NCBI GenBank assembly: GCA_930990965.1 | Contig: CAKNRQ010000004.1 | Location: forward strand, 1 to 64,000 | DNA from: an uncultured Clostridia bacterium | Lineage (GTDB): Bacteria; Bacillota; Clostridia; Oscillospirales; Oscillospiraceae | Direction: 5' to 3' | Length of the DNA stretch: 64,000 nucleotides | Part shown: piece by piece, positions 24,829 through 33,748 of the stretch | How the letters are laid out: each line of letters starts with the position of its first letter | How positions within the stretch are numbered: position 1 is the first letter of the stretch | Position numbers and translations under genes: made by a program | The notes under the pieces: generated by a model | Databases searched by the model: none | What the model saw: the letters and a program-made list of their open reading frames with translations, nothing else | What the model was told of the DNA's origin: nothing

Positions 24829-25831
24829 TTTTGTGTCTGCTCTTTTCTTCTACGATTTTTTTCAGTCCTTTGATCGAATAGCACGATTCCGGCGTGAGCT
24901 TTAACCAAACGATTCTGTCTTCATATGTGCTTCCCGCAAACAGCGAGCAAAACAGCTTGTACATGTACTCGGTGCAGACGAATACGATTGCCTCACAGTC
25001 GGTCCAGCGGGCGCTCAAGTAGTATTCCAGGGCCTGACGGATACCTCCGTTGATTATGCCCTCACAGTATGAGCGGCGCTGTTCCGGAGTATATTTGTCC
25101 ATGATGCGCATGCAGTGTGCGATATACAGCGCACGGTTAAAGCCGAACAGCTGCAAATTGCTCATTGCCAAACTTATCATCTCTGGATCTAGAGAACTTT
25201 CGTTACAGTTCATATTACAGTCGAGGATAGGGGAGAGGATGGTTTCTTGCTTGAGGGCGTAGAACAGCTCGCCTGTAAATGTGGACAGGATATCCTCGAC
25301 GGCATCTCCTTTGACATAGGCTATGTGAGTGTGCGAACCCGGGAGGACGAGGGCGGCGCTTTGTATGCCCATGGCTTTGAGTTCGTCGAGCGCGCCTATG
25401 ACCTCTATTTCCTCTCCGCGCATGTTGCCAATGAAGGAGAAGTCTGTGTCTTCAGTTTTCATGCCGGGAACAAGCAGTATATCCCGCTTTATATCTGTGC
25501 CTTCGTGATACCGGTATAGGCGTCCGGAAAATTCAGAGACGCTGACAGGTATCTTTACATGTGGCACCTCTGTCAAGCCGTAAGGAGACGTCACCATGCC
25601 GGACGCATAAATTTCATAGATATCGCCGTCTTCTAAGCCGTTATCGCTGAGCACTTTACGGTAGAGACTGCACATGGTCTCAAGAATTATGTTGTTATTT
25701 CCAACGATAGCGGCGTCCTTGGAGCCGACATTGACGTGCGCGGTATAGCAGATATCAAAGGCGGCGTTGAGAAGATATGCCCGGGTGTTGGATGTCCCCG
25801 CATCAAAATATAGTAAGTATTGCATTCTCAT
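24764..25831 (-). CDS. 2-keto-3-deoxy-galactonokinase (DgoK family)
   Basis: This 355-residue kinase has the ASKHA phosphate-binding opening YFDAGTSNTRAYLL and the DgoK block ASGMVTSPYGLTEVPH, followed by VPGMKTED and LVLPGSHTHIAYV. DgoK phosphorylates 2-keto-3-deoxygalactonate; the product is the substrate of DgoA/Eda aldolases, two of which flank it. The C-terminal 20 residues are charged and overlap the next gene by 65 bases, which suggests a recent extension by stop-codon loss. The start is uncertain because no good Shine-Dalgarno is present. Confidence 0.88.
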   Translation of the reverse strand: MRMQYLLYFDAGTSNTRAYLLNAAFDICYTAHVNVGSKDAAIVGNNNIILETMCSLYRKVLSDNGLEDGDIYEIYASGMVTSPYGLTEVPHVKIPVSVSEFSGRLYRYHEGTDIKRDILLVPGMKTEDTDFSFIGNMRGEEIEVIGALDELKAMGIQSAALVLPGSHTHIAYVKGDAVEDILSTFTGELFYALKQETILSPILDCNMNCNESSLDPEMISLAMSNLQLFGFNRALYIAHCMRIMDKYTPEQRRSYCEGIINGGIRQALEYYLSARWTDCEAIVFVCTEYMYKLFCSLFAGSTYEDRIVWLKLTPESCYSIKGLKKIVEEKSRHKNENNDYIPLVRQDKRYTPKHT

Positions 25832-25863
25832 CTGTTATGTCCCAAGACAGGGCCGGACACGGA

Positions 25864-26529
25864 TTATAGACTTTTAATGACCTCTATGTACTCCTGTGCA
25901 GCGCATGTGATTTCATAAAAGCGGCCTTCTTCGACCAGCTTTTTGTTGACAAGGTTGCCTCCGACGCCTATGCCGCAGCAGCCGGCTTTAAAGAAACTGG
26001 CGCAATTTGCGGCGTTTACGCTTCCGACGGCGGTCACGGGTATGTGCTTTAGCGGGGCACGGATGGCCTTGATATAATCCGGACCCAGCACACCGGCGGG
26101 AAAAAGCTTGACAATATCTGCCCCCACACTGTAGGCGTGTGCCACTTCTGTTGGAGTTAAGGCGCCAGGGATGGAGACGAGGCCAAGCCTTTTGGTTTCT
26201 TTAATGACATCATCGTCAACATTCGGGGAAATGATGTATTTTGCACCGGCCTCGGCCGCCAAGCGCACCTGTTCGGCCGTCATGACGGTGCCGGCCCCGA
26301 CACACACGCTGTCACCAAAGTGCTCAGACAGCTTCCTTATGGAGACAAGCGTGTCCCGGGCCGCCTCTTCGCTGGACTGGTCAAAAGTGACTTCCGCGCA
26401 CTGTACGCCGCCCTTGCGCATCGCCTCCACCAGCGAAACGATTTTGTCGCTGGAGATGCCGCGTATGATCGCAATTATCTTACCGTCCATTATTCTCTGC
26501 ATTACTTCACTAGACATTTCATTCTCCAA
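25864..26529 (-). CDS. KDPG/KDPGal-type aldolase (Eda family), copy 2
   Basis: This 221-residue aldolase shows IIAIIRGISSDKI, CAEVTFDQ, VGAGTVMTAEQV, and the Schiff-base Lys in DIVKLFPAG. It is the first gene of the operon transcribed divergently from the GntR regulator. Together with the DgoK-like kinase next to it, it would complete cleavage of a phosphorylated keto-deoxy-sugar acid. Confidence 0.92.
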   Translation of the reverse strand: MENEMSSEVMQRIMDGKIIAIIRGISSDKIVSLVEAMRKGGVQCAEVTFDQSSEEAARDTLVSIRKLSEHFGDSVCVGAGTVMTAEQVRLAAEAGAKYIISPNVDDDVIKETKRLGLVSIPGALTPTEVAHAYSVGADIVKLFPAGVLGPDYIKAIRAPLKHIPVTAVGSVNAANCASFFKAGCCGIGVGGNLVNKKLVEEGRFYEITCAAQEYIEVIKSL

Positions 26530-26629
26530 TCTGCCGTCGAGGCACGGTACAGCCGTGTATGTGTCTGCACACAGCGCCTGTATTTTCTTGTATTTATTTA
26601 CATAATCGAAGATATTTTATATTTTTTGC

Positions 26630-26710
26630 GACATATTTTATTTTTTATGTCTAATTAACCTGGCACATTTGCATAGAGTAATTGAAAAATCAAATTAAAT
26701 ATGATATATT
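26630..26710 (+). promoter_or_regulatory. GntR promoter and candidate operator in the divergent gap
   Basis: TTGAAA (26682-26687) and TATATT (26705-26710) are 17 bp apart and face the GntR gene. Upstream, GACATA (26630-26635) and TATGTC (26646-26651) form an inverted repeat in the AT-rich gap between GntR and the aldolase operon, a plausible GntR site. Confidence 0.55.
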
Positions 26711-26751
26711 CTTCATAATCCAAGCGACTTCTTGTTGAGGAGGCATTTATA

Positions 26752-27453
26752 GTGAACAAGACTAATTCTATGAAGACTACACTTGCTGACTCTGTCGAAG
26801 AACAACTGCGCAAGGCCATAATAACAGGAGAGATTCAGCAGGGTGAAAGGATCAACATCAAAGACCTGACCGTCAAATACGGCGTAAGCGAGACACCGCT
26901 GCGCACGGCCCTTAACCGGCTTGTTGCGGAAAACCTTATTGACAACTACCCCCGGCAGGGCATGGTGGTAAAGCCGATCAACATCGAAAGTGCCAGGGAG
27001 ACTTTTGAACTCCGCTGTATGATGGAGCTGTACTACGCGGACAAGATGACGCGCGCCTATGCGATAGATCTGTCGCTGCGCAGGGCTCTGGACGAGAACG
27101 TCAAGAGGCACCGAGAAGCAGTTATGGACTTTCCCAATGACGCTTCGTTTGACAACTACATCAACATCTATGACATCGACGGAAAGTTTCACAACATGCT
27201 GCTGACATGCGCCTGCAACAAGCTGCTCATGTCCATTTACCACAACTTGAACCCTTTCCAGTACATCAACTACGTCTATGACCGGCAGTCGTACGAGCGC
27301 TTGCTCGCCGGCGTTGAGGAGCACCAGCGCATCCTGGATGCACTGGAAACCGGCGACTCGGATCAGGTCAAAGAGAGCCTTGCCGCGCATCTGAAAGTCG
27401 CTGCGGATTCGATTATAACGATCCTCAAGATCAGCGGTTTTGACGAGGGATAA
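26752..27453 (+). CDS. GntR family regulator with FCD domain
   Basis: This 233-residue regulator has a winged helix-turn-helix at the N-terminus (LRKAIITGEIQQGERINIKDL, then VSETPLRTALNRL) and a helical FCD ligand-binding domain (ELRCMMELYYADKMT, DIDGKFHNMLLTC, VEEHQRILDALETGD), whose His residues usually bind metal and a sugar acid. The GTG at 26752 follows GAGGAGG. It lies divergent to one sugar-acid operon and convergent to the transketolase end of the other, so it probably controls at least the first. Confidence 0.92.
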   Translation: MNKTNSMKTTLADSVEEQLRKAIITGEIQQGERINIKDLTVKYGVSETPLRTALNRLVAENLIDNYPRQGMVVKPINIESARETFELRCMMELYYADKMTRAYAIDLSLRRALDENVKRHREAVMDFPNDASFDNYINIYDIDGKFHNMLLTCACNKLLMSIYHNLNPFQYINYVYDRQSYERLLAGVEEHQRILDALETGDSDQVKESLAAHLKVAADSIITILKISGFDEG

Positions 27454-27470
27454 AATCTAAATTCGCTTTT

Positions 27471-27507
27471 AAGTGCTGCAAACACCCAGTGTTTGCGGCA
27501 CTTTTTT
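27471..27507 (+). terminator. Terminator after the GntR gene
   Basis: AAGTGCTGCAAACAC-CCA-GTGTTTGCGGCACTT (one mismatch) is followed by TTTT. It lies at the convergent end with the transketolase operon and overlaps its last codon. Confidence 0.82.
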
Positions 27508-28441
27508 ATACGATTTTGCTCAACACCTTGTCTGCTATGCTGGCCGCGTCAAGCCCGTACTCACGCAGCAGCTCTGCGGGTTTGCCGGATTGGCCAAAGC
27601 GGTCTTGGACGCCTATCCTGGTAAACCTGGCGTGGACGCCGCCTTCAAGCAGCGCGGCTGCTATGGCTTCCCCCAGACCGCCGATGACGCTGTGCTCCTC
27701 CGCGACAAACACGTTGCGGCATTGGGCGGCGTATTCAAGAACGCACGCCGTGTCCAGCGGTTTTATGGTGTGCACGTTTACAACGGCTGCGGAGACGCCG
27801 TTTCCGGCCAGCATATCCGCGGCTTTGAGCGACTCATTTACCATTATGCCGTAGGAGAATATGACTGCGTCTTTGCCCTCGCGCAGAACGTTGGCCCGTC
27901 CGAGCTGGAAGGGCTTTTTTAGCTCGTCCTCAAAAACGGGGGTCTCAGCACGGGCAAGGCGAATGTATACCGGCCCGTTGAGTTCTGCGGCCGCAAAAAC
28001 GGCGTCATGAGTCTCGTTGGCATCTGCGGGGCAGATTACCGTCATGTTTGGAATCACGCGCATGAGAGCGATGTCCTCGACGGACTGGTGGCTGCCGCCG
28101 TCTTCACCAACGCTGATACCGGCGTGGGTCATAGCCAGCTTTACGTTCAGTTGTGGATAGGCAATGCAGTTTCTTATCTGCTCGTAGACGCGGCCGGTGC
28201 CAAAGATGGCGAAGGTGGAACAGAAGGGGACAAGCCCGGTGCCGGACATTCCGGCGGCCGCATCTACCATGTTGGCCTCGGCTATGCCCATGTTGTAATG
28301 GCGCTCGGGGAAGGCGTCTCGGAACAGCGTTGTGAAAGTGGCGTGAGCGAGATCAGCGTCGAGAACGACTACACGTGGATCGCATTTTGCAAGTTCTATG
28401 AGGGCTTCGCCGTATGCCCTGCGGGTTGCTTTCATTTCCAT
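27506..28441 (-). CDS. Transketolase, C-terminal subunit
   Basis: This 311-residue protein carries the pyrimidine-binding and C-terminal domains of a split transketolase: RVVVLDADLAHAT, YNMGIAEANMVDAAAG with the thiamin-activating Glu, and THAGISVGEDGGSHQ. It forms the enzyme with the N-terminal subunit encoded four bases upstream and would channel pentose or tetrose phosphates from the sugar-acid operon into central metabolism. Confidence 0.93.
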   Translation of the reverse strand: MEMKATRRAYGEALIELAKCDPRVVVLDADLAHATFTTLFRDAFPERHYNMGIAEANMVDAAAGMSGTGLVPFCSTFAIFGTGRVYEQIRNCIAYPQLNVKLAMTHAGISVGEDGGSHQSVEDIALMRVIPNMTVICPADANETHDAVFAAAELNGPVYIRLARAETPVFEDELKKPFQLGRANVLREGKDAVIFSYGIMVNESLKAADMLAGNGVSAAVVNVHTIKPLDTACVLEYAAQCRNVFVAEEHSVIGGLGEAIAAALLEGGVHARFTRIGVQDRFGQSGKPAELLREYGLDAASIADKVLSKIV

Positions 28442-28445
28442 AGAA

Positions 28446-29252
28446 TCAGTCCTCTAGTTCTGCCAAGGCCTTGAGCCTTTGCTCGTTGTCGGGCGCTTTG
28501 CCGTGCCAGCCGACGTTGTTTTCCATGAATGACACGCCTTTGCCTTTCGTAGTGTGTGCGAGTATGCACTTGGGCTTGCCGTTGCAAGGCGCTTTGATCG
28601 CCGCGACGACCTGCTCTATGTCGTTGCCGTCGCTGAGCTCGATGAGCTCGAAACCGAAAGCGCGCAGCTTATCGGGCAGAGCGCCGAGGCTCATGACCTG
28701 GTCGTTGGTGCCGTCAATCTGCAACCCGTTCCAGTCAATCATGACCGTCAGATTATCGAGACCGTAGTGACTGGCGGCCATAAAGGCCTCCCATACCTGG
28801 CCCTCCTGGAGCTCGCCGTCGCCGGTTACCACATATACTTTGAAGTCCTTGCGCTGGTGCTTGGCGCCCAATGCCATTCCAACCGCAACCGAGACCCCTT
28901 GGCCGAGGGAGCCGGTTGAAGCGTCGATGCCGGGGCATTTCTTGCAGTCGGGATGCCCTTGCAGCCTGCTGTGCAGCTGCCTGAGGGTGGAAAGTTCCTC
29001 TACCGGGAAGAAGCCGTACCGGGCCAGCGCTGCGTACAACGCCGGGGCACAGTGCCCTTTGGAGAGGACGAACCGGTCGCGCTCCGGCCAGGCGGGGTTT
29101 TGAGCGTCGAAGTTCATCTGCGAAAAAGCTCCGACAATCAGCTCCACGCATGAAAGAGAGCCCCCTGGGTGGCCGCTTGAGGCTGAAGCTATCATATTTA
29201 CAATATCGCGCCTGATCTGCTTGCACAAATCATTGAGATATGTTGTGCTCAT
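28446..29252 (-). CDS. Transketolase, N-terminal subunit
   Basis: This 268-residue protein carries the thiamin pyrophosphate-binding half: ASSGHPGGSLS, LSKGHCAPALYAAL, STGSLGQGVSVAVGMAL, and the cofactor motif VVTGDGELQEGQVWE with the metal site DWNGLQIDG. It is paired with the C-terminal subunit just downstream and is preceded by an RpiB-like isomerase. Confidence 0.94.
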   Translation of the reverse strand: MSTTYLNDLCKQIRRDIVNMIASASSGHPGGSLSCVELIVGAFSQMNFDAQNPAWPERDRFVLSKGHCAPALYAALARYGFFPVEELSTLRQLHSRLQGHPDCKKCPGIDASTGSLGQGVSVAVGMALGAKHQRKDFKVYVVTGDGELQEGQVWEAFMAASHYGLDNLTVMIDWNGLQIDGTNDQVMSLGALPDKLRAFGFELIELSDGNDIEQVVAAIKAPCNGKPKCILAHTTKGKGVSFMENNVGWHGKAPDNEQRLKALAELED

Positions 29253-29308
29253 GATTAATCTCCCAAGTCTTAATGGATAAAATCTCTTATGTGGCAGCGA
29301 GCGCTATC

Positions 29309-29782
29309 TCACTTGAAGTTCTCGTTTTCCTTTTCGTAAACTTGCTCCAGGAGGCCGCCGAGGAAGGCCACCCGGTTTTCGTCTCCACCTATGGCAAAAC
29401 TGCTTTCCAGGTACGAGTCCACGATCATGCAGGCGTTCCCGGGACCGACAACGTTTATGCCCATTGAGATCACGTTGGCGTTGTTTATCTGAGCGGCTTT
29501 GAACGCGGCAAAGGCACTTTCGCAGGGAACGCAGTATATGCCCTTGTGCTTGTTCGCCACGATGGCGACGCCAGCGCCTGTGCCGCAGAATAGAATGCCG
29601 CGGTCATACTTTTCCTCTATGAGCGTTTTGCAAAGGGCTGACGCGGCCTCAACGTAGTAGACCTCGCTGTCCGAGTCCTGGGCTCCGACATCCGCTACTG
29701 TGTGGCCCAGCTCGACGAGATGCGCCTTTACAGTTTCTTTCAGTTCGACTCCAAACGGATCTGACGCTATAACTATTTTCAT
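29309..29782 (-). CDS. RpiB/LacAB family sugar-phosphate isomerase
   Basis: This 157-residue protein matches RpiB: VIASDPFGVELKETVKAHL, then GILFCGTGAGVAIVANKHKG with the catalytic Cys, and NNANVISMGINVVGP. In ribose-5-phosphate isomerase a His follows the Cys loop in HDTYSA; here the region reads ESAFAAF, so another substrate is likely. Members of this family act on tetrulose phosphates, which would fit the transketolase genes downstream. The ATG at 29782 has AAGGTG upstream. Confidence 0.87.
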   Translation of the reverse strand: MKIVIASDPFGVELKETVKAHLVELGHTVADVGAQDSDSEVYYVEAASALCKTLIEEKYDRGILFCGTGAGVAIVANKHKGIYCVPCESAFAAFKAAQINNANVISMGINVVGPGNACMIVDSYLESSFAIGGDENRVAFLGGLLEQVYEKENENFK

Positions 29783-29808
29783 TTTTTCACGCACCTTATA
29801 AAGGGAAT

Positions 29809-29847
29809 ATTGGGGTGGATTTGAGTGGCGCTCAAGTCCACCCCAAT
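29809..29847 (-). promoter_or_regulatory. Long intercistronic hairpin after the DctP gene
   Basis: ATTGGGGTGGATTTGAG and CTCAAGTCCACCCCAAT pair along 17 positions with a 5-nt loop, right after the binding-protein stop. Only a weak T tract follows, so it fits an mRNA-stabilising or partial attenuating element like those after the two other binding-protein genes. Confidence 0.68.
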
Positions 29848-29881
29848 AATTCGTAGATTGTTTGCCCTATGTGAAGGTTAA

Positions 29882-30949
29882 TTAACCGAGCTCGTTGTAA
29901 ACGGACATGAACTCATTCAGGAAGTCTTCGCCAACCCTCTCGGCAAGGAAGTCGATGCTGGCCTGACGGTAGGCATCGTGCCACTGCTGATACTCCTCTT
30001 CAGTCGGGGTGTAGATGGTCATGCCGCCCTCGTTTATGAGCCTTTCGGTGATGACTTCAGTCATATTGGCGCGGACGGTTTCTGCCTGCTCCTGCGCGTA
30101 TACGGCGGCCTCGTCGATGGCGGCCTGATATTCTTCGGGGAGGCTGTGGTAGAACGTGGCGTTTATGAAGCCGCATTCCACGGAGGCGGTGTGGTTGTCC
30201 ATGACCGCGTAATCCTGGACCTCATAGGTTTTGTCCTGCCAGTAGGAGAAGATGGTATTTTCGTGGCCGTCAACGACCTTGTTGGCCATGGCCGTGTACA
30301 TCTCGCCGCCGGAGATGGCAACCGGGTTGGCCGAGAGCGCCTCGACAATGGCTCTGTACATGGCGTTGTCCATGATGCGAATGGTCTGCCCAGCTATATC
30401 TTCGGGGACTTTGAGTTCATTCTTGCTGGAAGTGAAGCAGCGGAAGCCGCGGCAATAGCAGGAGAGTATGCGTATATCTGAGCTCTCTTCCAGCGGATCA
30501 AATATGTTCTCACGCACCCAATCGGTGTTGGTCATCGCGTTTACGCTCTGCTCATCCTGGAACACGCCGGCGAGGTCAAACGCCATGAGCTTGGGCTCGT
30601 AGTTTGCCAGCACGGAGAGCGCCTGGTTGCTCATTTCGACGGAGCCCGCGGAGACTGCGCCAGTGGTGTCGTCGGCAGTGCCGAGCTGGCCGCCGTTGTA
30701 GATTTCAACGACGACGGCGCCGTCCGTCAGCTCTTCAACTTTTTCCTTGAAAGCGTCGCACCACATGACTGTGGGGGATTCTTCCGCAGGCACGCCGCTG
30801 GTGGAGTAGCCGAGCTTCAGGGTGTAGACGGCTTCGTTGCCGTTGGCGCTTGCCTCGGGGGCGGTGCTGGGGTCAGCGGACTGAGTGCCACACGCCGCGA
30901 GTCCAAAAACCATAACGGCGCAGAGAGCCAGTGCGAGGATTTTCTTCAT
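29882..30949 (-). CDS. TRAP transporter substrate-binding lipoprotein (DctP family)
   Basis: This 355-residue protein has a lipoprotein signal (MKKILALALCAVMVFG, lipobox LAAC) and the DctP fold: LGYSTSGVPAEESPTVMW, EIYNGGQLGTADDTTGAV, and the substrate Arg region around AGQTIRIMDNAMYRAIVEAL, followed by NPVAISGGEMYTAM. It presents a sugar acid or similar carboxylate to the DctQM pair encoded upstream in the same operon. A hairpin follows the gene. Confidence 0.94.
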   Translation of the reverse strand: MKKILALALCAVMVFGLAACGTQSADPSTAPEASANGNEAVYTLKLGYSTSGVPAEESPTVMWCDAFKEKVEELTDGAVVVEIYNGGQLGTADDTTGAVSAGSVEMSNQALSVLANYEPKLMAFDLAGVFQDEQSVNAMTNTDWVRENIFDPLEESSDIRILSCYCRGFRCFTSSKNELKVPEDIAGQTIRIMDNAMYRAIVEALSANPVAISGGEMYTAMANKVVDGHENTIFSYWQDKTYEVQDYAVMDNHTASVECGFINATFYHSLPEEYQAAIDEAAVYAQEQAETVRANMTEVITERLINEGGMTIYTPTEEEYQQWHDAYRQASIDFLAERVGEDFLNEFMSVYNELG

Positions 30950-31035
30950 TTTGTTTCTCCCTTTCTCTTGTTGTGTTGGTGGGTCACCTTTTTCATTTTC
31001 ACAGGCCGCTGCGGCAGCCTGTTATTTCTGTGTTT

Positions 31036-31692
31036 TCAGTCTTCGATGAGCTGCTTGGAACGCTGTACGGCAGCAAGTTCTTCGAGACTGCAGTTGTTGT
31101 TGAGCGCATTTTCCATGCGCTTTTCATAGGCCATGTTGAGCTGGGCTTGACGCAGGACGCGGTCTATGTCCCGGCCGGAGACTACGAGCACGCCGTCGTT
31201 GTCGCCAAATATCCAATCTCCCGGTTCTACGACCACGCCGCCGCAGGACACAGGGACGTTTATCAGCTCACGGGTGGTTCTCATGTTGCGCGGTGCGGGA
31301 GCTATGGCGCGGCCTTTGGCAAAGGTGGGGAGGTTCATGGTCCCTATGGTGTTGAAGTCCCTGACGTAGCCGTCAATGACAATGCCGTTGAGCTCATGGT
31401 TGCGTATGAAGTGGACAATGTTTTCTCCGATGATGTTGGCCGCCGACGGGACATTCCAGACGAGGACGTCGTGTTTGTTGCAGGTATCGACGACCTGAAA
31501 CTGGTCCACGATTTTGCCGGGATCGGTGATGATGTCAAACTGCACAGGTACTGCGGGGCCGAAAACGACCTGGTCGGGGCGGTTGGGGTATATCCCGTTC
31601 ATCCAGCGTCCCACGCCGAGTTGTACCATGGCATCGGTTACACAGCCGGTCTCAATTTCGGAAAATATCTGCAGTCTCTCTTCATTTGTCAT
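31036..31692 (-). CDS. RraA family protein (HMG/CHA aldolase-like)
   Basis: This 218-residue protein has the RraA-family blocks CVTDAMVQLG, IVIDGYVRDFNTIGTM with the conserved Arg-Asp pair, and PGDWIFGDNDGVLVV. Family members are divalent-metal aldolases or decarboxylases of 4-hydroxy-4-methyl-2-oxoglutarate and oxaloacetate, or RNase E regulators. In a sugar-acid operon an aldolase or decarboxylase role on a keto acid is likely. The ATG at 31692 follows GGAGG. Confidence 0.85.
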   Translation of the reverse strand: MTNEERLQIFSEIETGCVTDAMVQLGVGRWMNGIYPNRPDQVVFGPAVPVQFDIITDPGKIVDQFQVVDTCNKHDVLVWNVPSAANIIGENIVHFIRNHELNGIVIDGYVRDFNTIGTMNLPTFAKGRAIAPAPRNMRTTRELINVPVSCGGVVVEPGDWIFGDNDGVLVVSGRDIDRVLRQAQLNMAYEKRMENALNNNCSLEELAAVQRSKQLIED

Positions 31693-31710
31693 AATATTGC
31701 CTCCTTAATT

Positions 31711-33006
31711 TCAACTGCCGTAGAGCAGGTTGGGAAGGAACTCGGTGAGAGGATCGAACATCGTGGTGAGGAATAGGGCTACGAAAGCGGCAATGCAGAA
31801 AGGCCAGATTTTCTTATATAGCACCGACAATTCGACTTTGCCGACATTGGAGCAGACAAAAAGCATCATGCCAACAGGAGGAGTGATATTACCGATCATG
31901 AGGTTCAGGCAGACCACCACGCCAAAGTGGACGGGGTCTATACCGTAAGCCATGGCGATAGGGTAGAGAATTGGCACGGTCATCAGCAGCGCCGGAGAGG
32001 CGTCCAGGAACATGCCCAGTATCAGCAGGAATATGTTGACGCAAATCAAGAACATGTATTTGGAGCTCACATATGTCATGAAGAAGTCCTGGATTACCTG
32101 AGATATGCCCATGGTCGTGATAACCCAGCCCATAGCGTTGGATATGGCTATGATAAACATGACGGTGGCAGTGCTCTTGGCAGAGCGGATGCAGGAGCGG
32201 TAAAAAGACTTGAATGAAAGGCTCTTCTTGGCTACGGCTACAATTATGGCGTAGGCCACGGCGATGGCGGCGGTTTCGGTGGCTGTGGCCACGCCGAAGG
32301 TGATGAAGCAGAAAATCATGGCGACCATGATAAGCGCCGGAAGGGTTTCTTTAGCTGCGTTGAAAAGTTCTTTAAGCGTAGAGCGTCTTTCGCGCTTGGG
32401 ATAGTTGTTTTTCTTGGATATATACCAGCAGTAGATCATATATGTGACGCCGAGCAGCACGCCAGGTATAATGCCGCCTGCAAACATGCGGCCTATGGAA
32501 ACTGTTCCGGCGCAGGTTGCAAATATGATCATTATGTTGGACGGCGGTATGATAGGGCCGATAATGGCGGTAGCCGCCGTAAGGCAGGTGGACATGTCTC
32601 GGGGATAGCCGCCCTTGGTCATGAGCTCTATCTCGATGGGGCCGAGGCCGCAGGCGTCCGCTGTAGCGGAGCCGGACAGTCCGGCGAACAGCATGGAGGC
32701 CAGAGTGTTAACGTGAGCCAGGCCGCCGCGCACGTGACCAACCAATGCGTCGCAAAAACGTACGAGGCTGTAAGTTATACCGCCTATGGACATAATGTCC
32801 GCGGCTAAAATAAACAATAGTATGCAGAGATATGTGTATACGTCTGCGCCGCTGTAGAGCTTTTGTGGAATGATGCTGGGGTCGCCATCCAGCAGTACGA
32901 AGCCGAGCAGAGAGGCTGCGCCTATTCCAAATCCGACAGGGATGCCGGAGAACATTACTAGGATGAAAAAGCCCATTACAACAAGAGCAATCACGCCTAT
33001 AGACAT
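31711..33006 (-). CDS. TRAP transporter large permease subunit (DctM family)
   Basis: This 431-residue membrane protein has about twelve hydrophobic segments and the DctM hallmarks GLSGSATADACGLGPIEI, IIGPIIPPSNIMI and ILGMFLDASPALLMTVPI, then NLMIGNITPPVGMMLFV. A TTG at 33009 adjoins the ATG at 33006; AGGAGG is ten bases upstream of the ATG. With DctQ and DctP it forms a sodium-dependent sugar-acid importer. Confidence 0.95.
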   Translation of the reverse strand: MSIGVIALVVMGFFILVMFSGIPVGFGIGAASLLGFVLLDGDPSIIPQKLYSGADVYTYLCILLFILAADIMSIGGITYSLVRFCDALVGHVRGGLAHVNTLASMLFAGLSGSATADACGLGPIEIELMTKGGYPRDMSTCLTAATAIIGPIIPPSNIMIIFATCAGTVSIGRMFAGGIIPGVLLGVTYMIYCWYISKKNNYPKRERRSTLKELFNAAKETLPALIMVAMIFCFITFGVATATETAAIAVAYAIIVAVAKKSLSFKSFYRSCIRSAKSTATVMFIIAISNAMGWVITTMGISQVIQDFFMTYVSSKYMFLICVNIFLLILGMFLDASPALLMTVPILYPIAMAYGIDPVHFGVVVCLNLMIGNITPPVGMMLFVCSNVGKVELSVLYKKIWPFCIAAFVALFLTTMFDPLTEFLPNLLYGS

Positions 33007-33042
33007 CAAGGTTTTTACCTCCTATCACAATAAAATTTGGGA

Positions 33043-33720
33043 TTACTCCTCGGGTTTATCGCTGTTTTCCTGGATTGCATGTTGAATTTCGGGCTCGTCA
33101 GCAAACTCGGTCTCAATCTCTTCGGCAAAAGCTTCAAGCCTCTCGGCGTCCTTATCCGAGTCGTCTTCGTGTTCAGGGAAGCCGCGAGTAGCCTGTGGAG
33201 CAAAGGCTGTAACTTCACCGGCAAGGACGCCTACCATTTCCGTCAGCCACTCATATGCGAGAAGACAGCCGCCGACAGGTACTACCGAGTACAGTATGTT
33301 ACCTGGAATGTTGAGCATGGCGCTGTGATAGGCCGCCCTCCTGGCCGCATACCAGAAGCCGTACTTTATGATGACAAACAGGACAATGCCTATTATGATT
33401 CGAGTAAAAATATAAATGACCAGACGGCCTTTCTTGCCGAACCGTGAATAGAGCAGGTCAACCTGCGCCATAGAACCCTCGCGGAAGCACATCGCCACAG
33501 CAATGTACGAGATCCAGATGAGCAAGAAACGGGCCAGCTCATCCGTGAATGTTGCGGAGTAGTCCGACACCTTGACGATAACGTAGCGGTTTATGACCTG
33601 AAGCAGCACAGTAAGTACGCACAGGACAACAAAGCTGAAACTGATGGCAGAAATCGCTTTGCAGATGTAATTTGAACCCATGTGCAATACTCTGTATGTC
33701 TTTTTGAGCGCTTTTTGCAT
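33043..33720 (-). CDS. TRAP transporter small permease subunit (DctQ family)
   Basis: This 225-residue protein has four membrane segments (from about ISFSFVVLCVLTVLLQ) and the DctQ motif FTDELARFLLIWISYI, then FREGSMAQVDLLY. A highly charged, acidic tail of about 50 residues after the last helix is longer than usual. It pairs with the DctM subunit 36 bases downstream. Confidence 0.92.
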   Translation of the reverse strand: MQKALKKTYRVLHMGSNYICKAISAISFSFVVLCVLTVLLQVINRYVIVKVSDYSATFTDELARFLLIWISYIAVAMCFREGSMAQVDLLYSRFGKKGRLVIYIFTRIIIGIVLFVIIKYGFWYAARRAAYHSAMLNIPGNILYSVVPVGGCLLAYEWLTEMVGVLAGEVTAFAPQATRGFPEHEDDSDKDAERLEAFAEEIETEFADEPEIQHAIQENSDKPEE

Positions 33721-33748
33721 TTACATTCCTCCTCCTTGATTTTATCGC

